The position numbers and the translations under genes are program-made. From Simmondsia chinensis (taxonomy: Eukaryota; Streptophyta; Magnoliopsida; Caryophyllales; Simmondsiaceae), in NCBI GenBank assembly GCA_018398585.1, contig JAGTTD010000018.1:9679501-9743500 (forward strand): 64,000 bases of DNA. The letters run 5' to 3'. The notes under the pieces are model-generated. The model was not told the DNA's origin and ran no database searches. It saw only the letters and a program-made list of their open reading frames with translations. Below, piece by piece: positions 42,869 through 54,519 of the stretch; position 1 is the stretch's first letter, and the number at the start of each line of letters is the position of its first letter.

Positions 42869-43343
42869 TAGGGGTGTCAATGAGCCAATCCGATTCACGA
42901 GCCTTCATGCACCGGCTCGTCATATATCTCGAAAAGCTGGGCACATTTCGAGCTTGAACCGAGCAAAGCCGGCTCGTTTAACTTATCGAGCCGAGCCCAA
43001 GCCTAACGAAGCTTGCGCTCCTACACTTGCAAGCCTCAGGAAGCCTATTTAATATAATTTATTAGTTTAAATATGTCCAACCAAGCCAAGTTTAAGCCTA
43101 AATGAGCCAAGTTTAAGCCTAAACAAGCCCAAACAAGCCTAGATTGAGCATAAATAAGCTTACAAATCACAAGCCTAGTTCGGAACCTAGCATAACCGGG
43201 TTCGAGCTCCCCGAGCCAAGCCCAGCCCAAACCTTTGACAAGCCAAACTCAAGCTTGAAACTTCAAAGCTCGACGAGAGCTAATTGTAAACGAGCTGAGC
43301 CTCGAGCCAGATCAGCGAGGCTCGCGGTTCAAATACACGCCTA
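42869..43343. mobile_element. hAT-type MITE, 475 bp
   Basis: Starts TAGGGGTGTCAATG and ends CACGCCTA (imperfect inverted repeat), with 8-bp flanks ggtataat/cgtatatt (6 of 8 identical). The interior is built of gagcc/ggctc and caagcct motifs with extensive self-complementarity. Same end type as the element at 61133. Frames across it are accidental. Confidence 0.7.
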
Positions 43344-43965
43344 CGTATATTTGCAGAGGTTTTGCTGCATTGCAAACAGATGTAAAAATGCTAATGACAT
43401 GCCTAATGGAAGTGATGATTCAGACCACCATACCGAATTTAGGATTAAAATGGGTTTCAGAATTCAGTAGGACGTTTGTTTCGCCCATCAAATATAGAGT
43501 TGCGTTCAATTTTTATGAAATAACCGTGTTTTATCATGATACAGCTTGGATCAAAATTTTCAATGGACTGGATGTCAATGATATCAAACCCCAAATCCCA
43601 ATATTCACTTTAAAGAATCTTATGAAATCCGAAACGTAATCATCATCGTAATTAAAATCAAGTAAAAAACATAAATAACCAGAAAAGATTTGAAGATAAC
43701 CAAAAAAAGCCATCCAGAATCCAGACTAGAATACCAGAAATCCAACAAACTATCACATAGGTGAACTCAATGTGCCAACAAAAACTAAAGTTACCCAGTA
43801 AAGTCACCCAATATCTGATTCAACCCCTCATAAAATTTCACCAAAAATCCCTAGATAACACATAAAATACTTCGTCCAGAAAAACATAAAATACGAAATA
43901 GTAAGTTCAATATCAGTTTCCTCAACTGCAATGCATAAAGAATAAACTTTTTCTCTCTCACACGC
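43344..43965. other. Region downstream of RPL27, no gene seen
   Basis: It presumably includes the RPL27 3' UTR on its right side. A plus-strand 89-codon frame at 43370-43639 has no recognisable family. Confidence 0.4.
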
Positions 43966-44373
43966 TTAAAACCTTAGCTTAGAGAAGAACCACCTGTTCT
44001 TACCAGTTTTGAACCGCTCCTCAAACCGGGCCTTGGTCTCCTTAGCAGCTGTCACCTTCTTGTCACGTGACTGCAGGGCGTCAATGGAGACAACATCTTT
44101 GAGATCCACATCAAGCGTGTAGCGAGTGGGCATGATGTGGTTGTAATTGACAAGCTTGATGAAGCACTTGACTCTGGACTTCTTCGCCTGCTTCTTTGCG
44201 GAGTCCCTGCGGATCACCTTTTTGGGATACTTGGCGATCCCCGTGACCAAGCAGTGGCCGTAAGGGCGGTCCCTAGTGCCCTCGTCGAATGATCGTACGA
44301 TCACCGCCTTGCGCCCGGCGTAGCGACCTTGAAGAATGATCACCGCCTTCCCTGGCTTTAGAAACTTCACCAT
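43966..44373 (-). CDS. RPL27: 60S ribosomal protein L27 (eL27)
   Basis: An intact, intronless frame of 135 residues, the usual length of plant eL27. The start [20 protein letters not shown] contains the KOW motif (residues 5-40), followed by [19 protein letters not shown] and the conserved end [12 protein letters not shown]. The protein is a structural component of the large cytosolic ribosomal subunit. Upstream are typical plant ribosomal-protein promoter elements. GC content is clearly higher than in the surroundings. This is the only gene here that looks functional and host-derived. A processed copy is possible, but the matching promoter argues against it. Confidence 0.96.
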   Translation of the reverse strand: MVKFLKPGKAVIILQGRYAGRKAVIVRSFDEGTRDRPYGHCLVTGIAKYPKKVIRRDSAKKQAKKSRVKCFIKLVNYNHIMPTRYTLDVDLKDVVSIDALQSRDKKVTAAKETKARFEERFKTGKNRWFFSKLRF

Positions 44374-44426
44374 TTTCGCCCCCTCGCTCTGTGGCTCTTG
44401 AGTGTATCGGCGCTGAGTGGCTAGAA

Positions 44427-44482
44427 TTAGGGTTGTGAGGGAAAATTTATATACGCTGAAGCGAGGGCTAGGTCTTTGGGCC
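44427..44482 (-). promoter_or_regulatory. RPL27 promoter: site II, TATA box, telo box
   Basis: Reading toward the gene: GGCCCA (complement of TGGGCC, 44477-44482; site II, bound by TCP factors), TATATAAA (44446-44453), then AACCCTAA (44427-44434; telo box). This combination is characteristic of plant ribosomal-protein and growth-related promoters. The TATA box lies about 75 bp from the ATG, leaving a short leader with no intron signal needed. Confidence 0.85.
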
Positions 44483-45959
44483 GAATCCGTGTTGGATTAC
44501 TTTTGACATATAGTACGTTTTATTTTATGCAAAATAAATGAACTTTTAGACTGGTTTAAGTTAAAACTTTCTGTATTTTATTTATTATATTAATTTAATT
44601 TTTATATTTTTAGTTAAGTTAGTTTAGTCCCTGTGTAATTAATATTATGCCAATTTTTCTTTTAAAGTAAAATTTATACTAAGTTCTTAATAAAAAATTT
44701 TAATAGTTTTGCCATAAGTTGGGCTAAAGTGACTCAACAAGTGGATTTGTAGTAAGTTACTTGAATTTCGTCAATGACTTAAGTTATGTTTTACTAAAGG
44801 AATAAATTGACACAATATAAATTGTCGAGAAATTGACAATTAAAAATATAAGGACTAGATTGACCTAATGCACAAATTCATTAACATTTGATGTAAATAA
44901 CCCAAATTTTTATTTAGCTAAAAGAAAAGATTATTTATGCCAAAGCTCCATGTATGATGTGGTTTCAAAGAGTGTTAAAATCACGTACGAGAAAGTCATA
45001 GCTATGGTGGTATTAGGTGATATAAGATATTTTATGTATAGACATACGATTGTAAAGAATAGTAGTTCTTATATTAGTAGTCCTTGTATGGGAGTTGCTG
45101 AAACATTAAGTGAGGGTTTAAAGACATTGCCACTCTCATTATGTATGGAGTCCTCACTTAGCCAAAGTTATATACTTCTTCTTAAAAAATTATCTTTTCA
45201 TTTTTTATTAAAATAAGTGAAGGATTGTTGGATATTTTAATAAAAAATACCTTTTTACTATATTTTCATTATGTTTATTGTATTTATTGAAAATGGAGGA
45301 AAACTTAATTTTTCTGTTGAATGTTGGTATTTAAAATCCAAATTTTAAAGAGAAATAACTTCAAGTATATATGATGTTAAAATTTAACATAACTTTTATG
45401 ATATCATTTATGTATTGTAAATAGAATTTAAAAAATACATGCATTTACACCTTCCATTACAAAATTCATCGAGTAATTGGCTAAAAGGTTAGTAAATGAT
45501 TGTAAATATGGCCTAGATGCAACGGTAAACTAATTGAGGATATATATTACATGATTTTGGTTAAAGCTTTGCATACATTAGATTGAAAGGAAAAAAAATG
45601 CACTGTTACATTTTTCTTTAAAAAAAAAAAAACCAATTGTTATTACTTTTCATTTTTTGGCTAAGTACGGTGTTGTGGAGGCTTTGGCTTTCAAGGTCGT
45701 GCAGACCTAGAAAGTTTCAACAGTATAATTGGACGTTGTATCTTGGAGGCGGTACATCAGTACCTGCTGCACCGGTTCAGATCCGAGAGGGGCATGAAAA
45801 TATCTTAAAGAGACCGTGATCCGCGCCTTACTCAATTGTTACATTATTGATATTTCTTCATTTCTATGCGTTCCAGGTAATATCTTTCTACTTCATTTGT
45901 TTTTGTATATTATTTTTTATACTTAGTTCCAACACCTTTCTCATAGCCTTCTTGGTAAT
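44483..45959. other. Intergenic AT-rich sequence
   Basis: No gene recognised. Frames at 44950-45216 and 45637-45819 have no family resemblance or context. Confidence 0.45.
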
Positions 45960-46175
45960 CCCTCGAGCTCAAGTCCCCTTTTACCCCACAGCCATCTCGA
46001 GAAGCTGTTATTGTTCAAATGCTTTTAACTCATCAGGTAGCTAGATTTCAGACGTCGTTATTTTTACTTTAAAAGTCATTTATGCCTTGAGCATGGCCTC
46101 ATGTGTCATTCACGTGTCCTTTTACCTTTAAACGGTGTCGTCTGAACTCCCTCGAGTTTGGTTGTGAATAGCACT
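45960..46175 (+). repeat. Dispersed repeat, copy 1
   Basis: Contains ctcgagaagctgttatt, gtcatttatgccttgagcatggcct, cgtgtccttttacctttaaacggtg and actccctcgagtttgg. Shares these blocks with 47350-47560 and, inverted, with 49952-50068. Confidence 0.65.
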
Positions 46176-47349
46176 AGCCCTTCTTGTTTAGACCATTGGT
46201 GAATGGTTTGAAAGGACTATGGAGTCTCGTATTGTGCCTCCCACTTTGGTCTTTGAAAAGTATATTTGCTCCTTTTGTATGTTTTTAATGTGTGTGTAAT
46301 CGCTATAAGTACAAAAGCCAAACAATCATGCAAAAAGGGACTCGCCTCGACTTGGGAGTGAGTCTAATTACCAAATTGCATGTGTACATGTTTGACCTCA
46401 ATCAATTACCTCTGAAGAGGGTTGATGCTTTTAGTGAATCATACTTCGGTTTGCTATTAATATTTGGATTCTGCACTTGCTCCGACTAAGAAGACTTTAA
46501 TTATATTTTTGTGGACATTTTAGGTTAAATAACTTACAACAAATTAAAAGCGATATGGACAATTGGCAGTTAGGGTGGCAGAGTGGAGCTCATAGACACC
46601 TTACCTCGTACACTTAAGAGCTAGGAATTAGGGAGGAGACAAACTCAAGAGCTCAACAGTCTATTCACAAGCCCGAGGCCACATATTTTAGGTCTAGCGC
46701 CCTTGACTTGTGATGACTCGAATGAGTTAAAACTTCACAAGATTAAAGTGGAGTGAACCATATTCGGCTCACTAGATTAGGACTAACACAATCAAGGTCA
46801 TAAGCTAGCCTCCAAAGCCCTGAAACGGTGAGTCAACCCTAAATTCACTTGACTCACTTAGCAGAGACACCAGTGCTAAGACCAATGCAATCAAGCTCGA
46901 GTCTTGACCATCAAAACCTTAAACCAATAACACTAATCTTAACTTGTATATTGTGGGAATATATCTAGAACAAGAATGTCATACCCGAAACTTGAAAGTT
47001 GTATTGCCTTGAAGAAAGCAAAATAGGAACCTAAAAGTTATACTACTCCTAAGGAAAAGAAAACAAACAAAGTATAATTGTGTTATAGAAAAAATTTGAA
47101 ATGTATATTGATTGGTGTTGGACACTTTAGAACATGAACGGTGCCCTTTATTTATAGCCTCAAATTCTAGCTACTACCCCCTAGAAGCATGGCATGTATG
47201 TCCCACGTTTAGCCTCAATGCCCTTTACTGCGCTTGGTGTTGAACGTGCATTGACACACGTGGTTGATGTTCCTCTACTCTTCCTACGTCATCCGCCCCT
47301 TTTTGGATGTGCTTTACGCCCATGCGCCTTGATATGCGCTCCAAATAAT
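46176..47349. other. No recognised gene; LTR-like sequence possible
   Basis: Non-coding. A tatttatagcct TATA-like tract at 47149-47160, between related dispersed repeats, suggests LTR or untranslated retroelement sequence, unproven. Confidence 0.35.
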
Positions 47350-47560
47350 CCTCTCGAGCTTGGAAACCGAGTGTCCTGTGACCTTCCCCAAGATGCTCTT
47401 ATTACAAGGCTTTATGTTATCAAACAGCTGGACTCGAGAAACTGTTATTTCTATTCCCCATGCCAACTGTGCCTCAAGCATGGCTTCAAGTGATGTGCTT
47501 GTGTCTTTTTATCCATAAACAGTGTCGTTCTAACTCCCTCGAGTTTGGGGTGTAAACATA
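47350..47560 (+). repeat. Dispersed repeat, copy 2
   Basis: Same block order as 45960-46175: ctcgagaaactgttatt, gcctcaagcatggc, gtgtctttttatccataaacagtgtcg, actccctcgagtttgg. Lies just upstream of the Athila/Tat-like gag. Confidence 0.65.
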
Positions 47561-47718
47561 GCCTTAGGCTTGTTATCTAGGTTGAGTTAACTAGCTTTAT
47601 AGTACATGCAAGGTAGAAAATCACTCAATCCCGAATTAATTCCTATCAACTTGAAAATTGAGTTGACGTTATCTACTTTTAGGACATACAAAGCAAGTAC
47701 AAATTCAACTCGAGTCAT

Positions 47719-49135
47719 GGCTAGCGAGGCATCAAGAATGATTTGGGACCACTTTGTTCCCTCAACGTATGTTGCGTTACTCGGAGTTGCAATACCCACC
47801 ATGGGTAATGCAAACTTCGAAATCAAGCCCGCAATGACCAACATGCTTCTCACTTTCTATAGGAACCCAAAAGAGATTTCGTATTAAAACCTTAATGCAT
47901 TTCTAGAAATATGCGAAACATGTCATTATCAAGGTGTTTCAAACAATTTGGTTAGGCTTCGTCTTTTTACATCACCCATCAGTGATTTCAGTCCCTATCA
48001 AGGGATGAAATCACAACTTGGAATGACCTCAGTTGTGGTTCTTTGTCAAGTTTTTTCTTAAAGCCAGGACCACGGTTATTAGGTGCCCCATAAATAATTT
48101 TGAACATAAATCCCAAGAATAGTTCTATGAAAGCAGGGACAGATTCAAAGAACTTTGTAGAAGTTGTGCTCACCATGGGGCACCCAAGCTTACATTCCCT
48201 TGACCAAGCCTCCTCTACTATGGTGGTTAGGGGAAGTACACGTGGTGTCTACGAGGTGACACCAAGCTATGACTAGCACTAAAACTTGAAGTGCTTTGTA
48301 GGAATATAGATCGGATAGTAGCGTCTCATGCCAATCCTACTAACATGCATTTGGTTAATGTAATTGAGACATTGAATTGTGCTAACCTTTGTGGTATTTG
48401 TTATAGTGATGATCATTTAGTATTTGATGATCCATATGCCTCACAATTCTCTTAGTAAGTGTATGACCAAGTTTATGCGATGCAAGGCTATTCAAGGAAC
48501 AACAACACACATTGGAAAACCTATAATTTGGGATGACATAATCACCTGAACTTCTCGTGGAGACAGACCAATTATCAAAACCAACCCACAAGATAACAAG
48601 ATTCCGGCTTTATAGGTAATGCACACCCTCTCGGTTTTAAGTGAAGGGAAAACACATGATGCTCAACCTCACTCCACTATTATGCATGGTAAACCCCCTC
48701 CTTTACCTCCTAAATATTCTTTATAGTTTATGGAGTGTATGCTCCAATTTATGGAGAGGCATTACATAAATGATTCACTCTCACTCGCAGTCCATTGCCA
48801 AATTAGAGAATAGAATAGGCTAGTTGGCCTAAGCACTAAATAGGAGAAAGGGAAGGAGGTTACCCTCCCAACCATTCACAAACCCGGTAGGGTCAATAAG
48901 TGCTAACCCTTGCTCGTTCACTCACAAGCAAGTTAAAGTTGTGCCAGTATCCGGAAAGGAAAACTTTAGGGAGGTTGAGGTTGAGCTTAAGAAGGAGGAC
49001 GTGAGTCCCCTCCCACTGTTGATGGAGAGGGACCATAAGAAAGAATCATAAATCATCGTTCCTCTCCTTTTAGCCCTTACCAAAATAAAAGGACGACTCA
49101 AAGTGGGTTGAGCTCATGGACCTGCATAAAATTAC
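47719..49135 (+). pseudogene. Athila/Tat-like Ty3-gypsy gag remnant
   Basis: Plus-strand frames carry ANFEIKPAMTNML, FLEICETCHYQGVSNN, VRLRLF and, after a frame change, RDEITTWNDL. FYESRDRFKELCRSCAHHG follows, then the CYSDDHLVFDDP region and YNLG-HNHLNFSWR. This string of motifs is the gag signature of the Athila/Tat group. Many stops. Sequence after 49135 is unrelated and no protease or reverse transcriptase follows, so only gag is left. Confidence 0.75.
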
Positions 49136-49746
49136 TAAAATTTCATGTTCAACAAATTCAACTATTGAAATTTTAATACTATTAAAACTATTTGGAAATA
49201 CTCCCCCTCAATGAAATAAAATTTTTATTAGGTTCACATAATGAAAAAGGCCTCTAATTTTTATCACAACAAACTTACTATTTAACTGTTTAAATAATAT
49301 CAAATATGTGAATAAGTTTTAGCATCAACCATGTTATCAAAATCATTTGAATAACAATTATTCAAGCGTTGGTTATGCTGACGTCAGCATGTCAGAAATC
49401 GTTTTTAAAAATAATAATAAATAAATGAATTTTCTAATCTCATTATTATAAAAAATAAATCCGAATATTTAAACTTTTCTAAGCGTAAGATTATGTCAAA
49501 ATATTCCAGAATTGAATATTTTCGTAGATTCGTTCAAGTTCTAATCGTGTTAAATTTTCATCGTAAAATTACGCAAATATCTAAATCTTCAATAAATTAG
49601 AATATCTAATCTCATTACAATTGATTTAGAAAAATATTTTCTTTTCCTTTTTAATGAAACTCATAATTTCTACGATTCGTAAATCTATATACTACTATTT
49701 TATTAAACCTAATATTTTTCTCATGTCAATTATGAATTTATTCAGA
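49136..49746. other. AT-rich sequence, no gene
   Basis: Probably the 5' internal end of the minus-strand LTR element whose primer site is at 49750, but nothing codes. Confidence 0.35.
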
Positions 49747-49749
49747 GTC

Positions 49750-49930
49750 GGCTCTAATACCAATTGTTGAAAAATATTTAAAAAACAATTCACAAAAATT
49801 GATTACAACGGTGTAGCAAAAAAGAAATTTAAATCTAAATTAAATACAAGGTCTGATCTGATTAAACTTTTTAATTAAATCTAAATCTATACTCTAGTAG
49901 ATCCATATTGACATATAAAAATAACATATT
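49750..49930 (-). mobile_element. LTR fragment with primer-binding site (minus)
   Basis: ggctctaataccaa (49750-49763) is the complement of a tRNA-Met primer site (TTGGTATTAGAGCC). Directly right, TGTTGAAAAATATT starts an LTR end. The right limit is not defined. The segment has a relative at about 30257-30379. Confidence 0.55.
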
Positions 49931-49951
49931 AAACTAGATCCAAATATGGTT

Positions 49952-50068
49952 TTACACCTCAAACTCGAGGGAGTTGAGACAACATCGTTTAAAGGTAAAA
50001 GAATAAGTGAATGGCACATGGGCCAATGATCAAGGCATAAATGACTTTTAAAATAAAAATAAGGATGT
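49952..50068 (-). repeat. Dispersed repeat, copy 3 (inverted)
   Basis: caaactcgagggagttgagacaac..gtttaaaggtaaaag..aaggcataaatgacttttaaa is the reverse complement of 46060-46175. Confidence 0.65.
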
Positions 50069-50379
50069 CTTGATTGATTACATAATATTAAAAATAGAAA
50101 GAAGCAACTTGTAATATTGAATAATCGTCTTACACTAAATCGAAACAAAAGTGTGAGGACACAAGTGCGGCAATCACATTGAAATCAAGTGCTTTATCCT
50201 TATAGTTCTCTGCAACCAAAGTCATCATCATTGCTAATATACAAAATTAAAATGCTTCACTTCCAAATTTCATAACATATTGACCCAATATTCTGTATGA
50301 ATTCATTGACATGATCATACAAATAGGATATAGCTTTGGTTGAGGGTAATTAGGTTATTAATTAATTTGGTGTCATTAC

Positions 50380-50648
50380 TGTTAATCTTAATTAGGCTAA
50401 TTAAATAAATAAGGTCCTATTTGGGAAGTGTAGGATTATGGATTTGCATAATCTCTCTCTCTCCCTTCTAGATCTTCTTCTTCTTCCTCCCCTTTGCTCA
50501 TACTCAAGTACACTTACTTGTAAATATTACCCTTACATACATACTTATATTGATGTAAATACGATATATCCGTATTTGGTATTGAATTGATTGCTTGTTG
50601 GTTGATTGGAATTGATAATAGGATAGATTGATTTTTTTGATCTTAACA
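50380..50648 (+). repeat. 5' LTR of gypsy element A
   Basis: Begins TGTTAATCTTAATTAGG-like sequence (TG at 50380) and ends GATCTTAACA, giving complementary ends. Immediately followed by AT and the primer site TGGTATCAGAGC at 50651-50662, a perfect tRNA-Met type. The start is inferred from end complementarity. Confidence 0.65.
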
Positions 50649-50688
50649 ATTGGTATCAGAGCTAGGTTATCCTCGGCTTTAAGTTATC

Positions 50689-50868
50689 ATGGCTGGTAAT
50701 ACACGTTCTCAAGCGGTGATTTAGGAAATGGAGGAAGAATTGCGCTCGACTTTTATAGCTTAACAAGAAGAGCTTCGTTCCACATTGACTTCGAGGCAAG
50801 ATGAGTTCAATACGCAAGTTAATCAGGCACAAATTAGACCTTGAACGGCTTCAATCAGATGATGAATG
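50689..50868 (+). pseudogene. gypsy A gag, first piece
   Basis: Reads MAGNTRSQAV, then EMEEELRSTFI and EELRSTLTSRQDEF, with in-frame stops (TAG and TAA). This N-terminal coiled-coil-like region is typical of plant Ty3-gypsy gag. It is cut at 50868 by the copia element. Confidence 0.7.
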
Positions 50869-51513
50869 TGTTGAGAAATCTGGACAAATCTGATATATTA
50901 TGATACCAATTTGCGAGAGAAAATCTTGAATAAACTTGATATACTCAGATATCAATTTGTTAGGAAATTAATACCTCCTTAATGTGGAACTTAACACCTC
51001 ATAACTGGATTCGATTCAAATACTATTACAAACAAGAGAAGTAATCAACGGGATAAAAGAGAACAAACGAAAAACACAGAGATTTACCTGAAAAACCCTT
51101 CTTCAATCAAGAAGGGAAAAATCATGTGCGAAGATGGAGATTCTTTATTGATCACAAATAATGAAAGAATTATAAAGACACTTCCTCTGAACGAGATCTA
51201 TGAAAAATTACTGAATTACTCACTCTAAACTCTCGTAACGCTCTCAAACTTAATGATGACGGCGGCTCACTTTGATTGGATCACATAAAACTGAAATCCT
51301 GAAGGCCTATTTATAACAAAAGCCTAGGGCACACGTTGCGCGGCCCCCGATTGATCGGCCACTCCCGATCGATCAGCCCATACCAATCGATGGGCTCGCT
51401 TTCTGCAAGCGTCCTTGATCAACGAAGTGCCCGATCGATCGGCTGAGTACCCCAATCGATCGGCACGCTTACGGCTTCCCTCATAAACAAATAATTTGAG
51501 ACATATCCTAATA
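50869..51513 (-). repeat. 3' LTR of the gag-only copia
   Basis: 645 bp. It carries several near-copies of the palindrome CCGATCGATCGG (51340-51465) in a GC-richer block that also exists, with mutations, in the other LTR. Confidence 0.88.
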
Positions 51514-51796
51514 AATGTCCTCCTTTGCTCAAATTACACTCATAAAAAAATTTTCTCCACCTACTCCACAAAACACCCCACACACGAGGTTATCTTAACA
51601 AAATAGAAAACCGAATCGAGTCCGAGCGACGCTTGAACTTTCTGCTAGGTAGCACTGAAGTGAACATATCTGAGAGGTTATCAGCAATGCCAATCTTCTT
51701 CTTCTCTGAATTGACTCTTGACACATCTTCTGAAATGGCCACCTGCTATTGAACCGTGTTACTTAACTGAAACTAAACTTCCTCTGGCTTATTCAC

Positions 51797-52500
51797 CTAA
51801 CCTAAATCACAAGCAATGGATGACATCTTCTGTGGACTCAATAATGAAGACTCATCAAACGTGACATCTCTACTTGTCAAGAATTGCTTAAAGCGAACTC
51901 TTTTCTGCTTCCCATAAATGCCATGTTCACAAGATTTCAGTCCTATAGACTGACCACATAACGAGCCCCTTTTACTGAGCTCAGACAGACCCTTATCACC
52001 GGAATGATCCAATTTCGAATATCTTGATTTTGTGATACCTGGTTCTGTCAACAATGATGATGAAGATATCTTAACTGATCTTACAACTGTGAAACCGACA
52101 AGTTCATATAGTGTTCCTACCCTTTTGCCCTTAATCACAACTAAAGCACCCTTAACGACCTTCATAACTCCACCTTCAGTTATGTACCTATACCCATGTG
52201 ACTCAAGAGTACCTAAAGAAATGAGATTCTTCTTCAAATCAGGAATATGACGAACATCGCTTAAAGTCCTGATAGTGCCATCAAACATCTTAATATGAAT
52301 TGTTCCTACACCTAAAACTCTACATGTAGCATCAGTGCCCATCCAAGCAACTCCGCCTTGAATTGACTCGTATGTGGAAAACCAATCTCGATTGGGACAA
52401 ACATGATAGGAGCAACCCGAATCCAAAGTCCAACTTCCTCTAAAACTGGACTTAGGTTCAGAAACTGACAGAATATCAGCATTCTCATCTTCAACAACAC
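51797..52500 (-). pseudogene. copia protease fused to an integrase stub
   Basis: Protease motif WTLDSGCSYHVCPNRDWF (about 52425), with the catalytic DSG intact, then LSDVRHIPDLKKNLISLGTL. The pre-integrase motif follows (GDKGLSELSKRGSL, CEHGIYGKQKRVRF). At that point the sequence jumps to TSRDVTFDESS, which belongs to the integrase C-terminal region, so about 1 kb is deleted. A second deletion joins this to the end of RNase H (NLSDMFTSVLPSRKF, about 51650). Confidence 0.85.
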
Positions 52501-52516
52501 TAACTTCTGCGAATCT

Positions 52517-53329
52517 CTAGTCAGACCTGTTATCTACTTCTAGATTCCTCTTAAGCTTGTAACATTCTCTTTTAATGTGCCCTTTCTTATGACAGTAATT
52601 ACAGGATAGGTCTTGATGTCTAAACTTAGACTTAGACTTGTTTCCACCATGATTAGATTCGGTAGACTTGGCTCTTTCTCTCACAAATAAATCACTACAT
52701 GAGTTCTGAACGGAGTTAGACAACCCCTTATCTACTCTCTCTTTACTCAGTAGGTTTCTCTTAACCTCATCAACTGTGATAGTTGACCTACCACCATAAA
52801 TCATGCTTTCTACAAAACCTCTATAAGAGGTAGAGAGTGAACATAACAATAACATTGCTTAATCTTCATCCTTAGGAGCATCATCAAGCTCCTTTAATTC
52901 TTGAATTAACGAATTAAATTCATTAATATGATTCTTAAGTAACGTACCTTCTGACATACGAAACGTGAACAACCGACGCTTTACTGCGAGTTTGTTGGAG
53001 ACAGACTTGAAATAGAACATAACCTGCAATTTTTCCCACAACTCCTTAGCGGTCTTCACTTCCAGAACTTCTGTCAAAACATCACCTGTAAGACACATTT
53101 GAATTGCAGTAAGAGCCCTTTCGTCTAACTCCTCCCACTGTGCTTCAGATAAATTCTCAGGTTTCTTTTCTTTTCCTTCTAAAGCTTTCTTCAAGCCACT
53201 CTGAGTCAAGAGGCCCTTACCACGAACCTGCCATAAACTAAAACTCCCTTGATCACTGAACTTCTCAAATTCAAATTTAACTGCAGACGTCATAGTATCA
53301 AATCGAAATAAACAAGGCCCTGATACCAA
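52517..53329 (-). pseudogene. copia gag with zinc knuckle
   Basis: From 53329: KFEFEKFSDQGSFSLWQVRGKGLL, then ELDERALTAIQMCLTGDVL, ELWEKLQVMFYFKS and KRRLFTFRMSEGTLLKNHINEF. These are typical copia gag motifs. A TAA at 52859 is the only stop in about 270 codons. The second half has LLCSLSTSYRGFVESMIYG and the zinc knuckle CNYCHKKGHIKREC (about 52570-52610). Confidence 0.88.
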
Positions 53330-53330
53330 T

Positions 53331-53914
53331 TATTGAGGAATCTAGACAAATCTAACATACTATGATACCAATTTGTGAGGAAAAATCTTGAACAAACTTG
53401 ATATACTTACCTCCTTAATGCGGAACTTAACACCCCATAACTGGATTCGATTCAAACACTATAACAAACAAGAGAAGTAATCAACAGGATAAAAGAGAAC
53501 AAACGAAGAACACAAAGATTTACGTGGAAAACCCTTCTTCAATCAAGAAGGGAAAAACCACGTGCGAAGATGGAGATTCTTTATTGATCACAAATAATGA
53601 AAGAATTACAAAGACACTTCCTCTGAACGAGATCTATGGAGAATTACTGAATCACTCGCTCTAAAAATTAATGATGACGGCTGCACACTTTGATTGGATC
53701 ACCTAAAATTGAAACTCTGAAGGTCTATTTATAACAAACAGCTAGGGCACGGATTGCGCGGCCCCCGATCGGCCCATACCGATCGATCAGCTCCCTTTCT
53801 ACAGGTGTCCTTGATCAACGAAGTGCTCGATCAATCAGTTGAGGGCCCCGATCAATTGGCACGCTTGCGGCTTCCCTCATAACATAAACGAGTAATTTGA
53901 GACATATCTTAACA
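53331..53914 (-). repeat. 5' LTR of the gag-only copia
   Basis: 584 bp, aligned with 50869-51513 over its whole length; ends cttaaca before the target duplication. Several indels separate the two LTRs, including a shorter CGATCGAT block. Confidence 0.88.
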
Positions 53915-54519
53915 GAATGGGCTCTCGATCCAAATGAGGTCTGTAATGGGTATTCTAGGTGGGTTGCTAGTCAGCTCCAATGATCGGCCCGTCAATAGTG
54001 GAGATCAGGAGCCGATGGCAACATCACACTACTCACCCAACCGCCGGAAGTGGGAATTTCGAGCCCAACAACCACTAATCGCACTTCTACATAACGATGA
54101 TACCATTTCTAGTAGAGCAGCAATCGCCTAGCATCAATGAACAAAGAGTTATCACTTTGTCACTCGTTTGACTAAAGTTGATATCCCTATAATCAATGGT
54201 GTGGAAATAAAAGGATGGTTGTATAAATGTGATTGATATTTTATGTTGGATGGAACACCTGAATCAGCTAAGGTTGTACTTATAGCTTTAAAGGGTGAGG
54301 CTTCGGGGATGGCATGATGCCTATGAACGGTCGTGACCATCGGGTAGTGTGATCCCATGGTCCACCTATGCGGCTCAAATTTGTGCCCGTTTTCGAATAG
54401 TATTAAGGTCCCCTTAGCTGACTTAAACAAATTGAAACAAACTAGGGAATTTAGCAATTTTCTGCATGTGTTTGAGTTGTTGATTAGTCGATGTGGGTTG
54501 AGCGAATCACATAAAATTA
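53915..54519 (+). pseudogene. gypsy A gag, second piece
   Basis: Contains VTKVDIPIIN, GWLYKCD, TPESAKVVLIALKGEA, STYAAQICARFR and REFSNFLHVFELLISRCGLSE, the capsid signature of Ty3-gypsy gag. Several stops (TGA at 54211 and others). It ends at the TTA target site of the Harbinger-type element and resumes at 60212. Confidence 0.8.

Larger units (their letters stand above)
50869..53914 (-). mobile_element. Ty1-copia element with only gag and protease (non-autonomous)
   Basis: LTRs 50869-51513 and 53331-53914. A perfect 5-bp target duplication GAATG lies at 50864-50868 and 53915-53919. The primer site is on the minus strand (TTGGTATCAGGGCC, complement of 53317-53330). The 1.8-kb internal region codes gag, a zinc knuckle, protease and a stub of integrase; most of integrase and all of reverse transcriptase are missing. 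The left LTR has an extra 60-bp repeat near its start. Confidence 0.9.

Noticed and set aside
43370..43639. Plus-strand 89-codon gene next to RPL27
   Set aside because: No recognisable family; overlaps the MITE edge and the probable RPL27 3' flank.
44950..45216. Possible small gene upstream of RPL27
   Set aside because: No motif, no codon bias distinct from the flanks, and AT-rich surroundings that produce such frames by chance.
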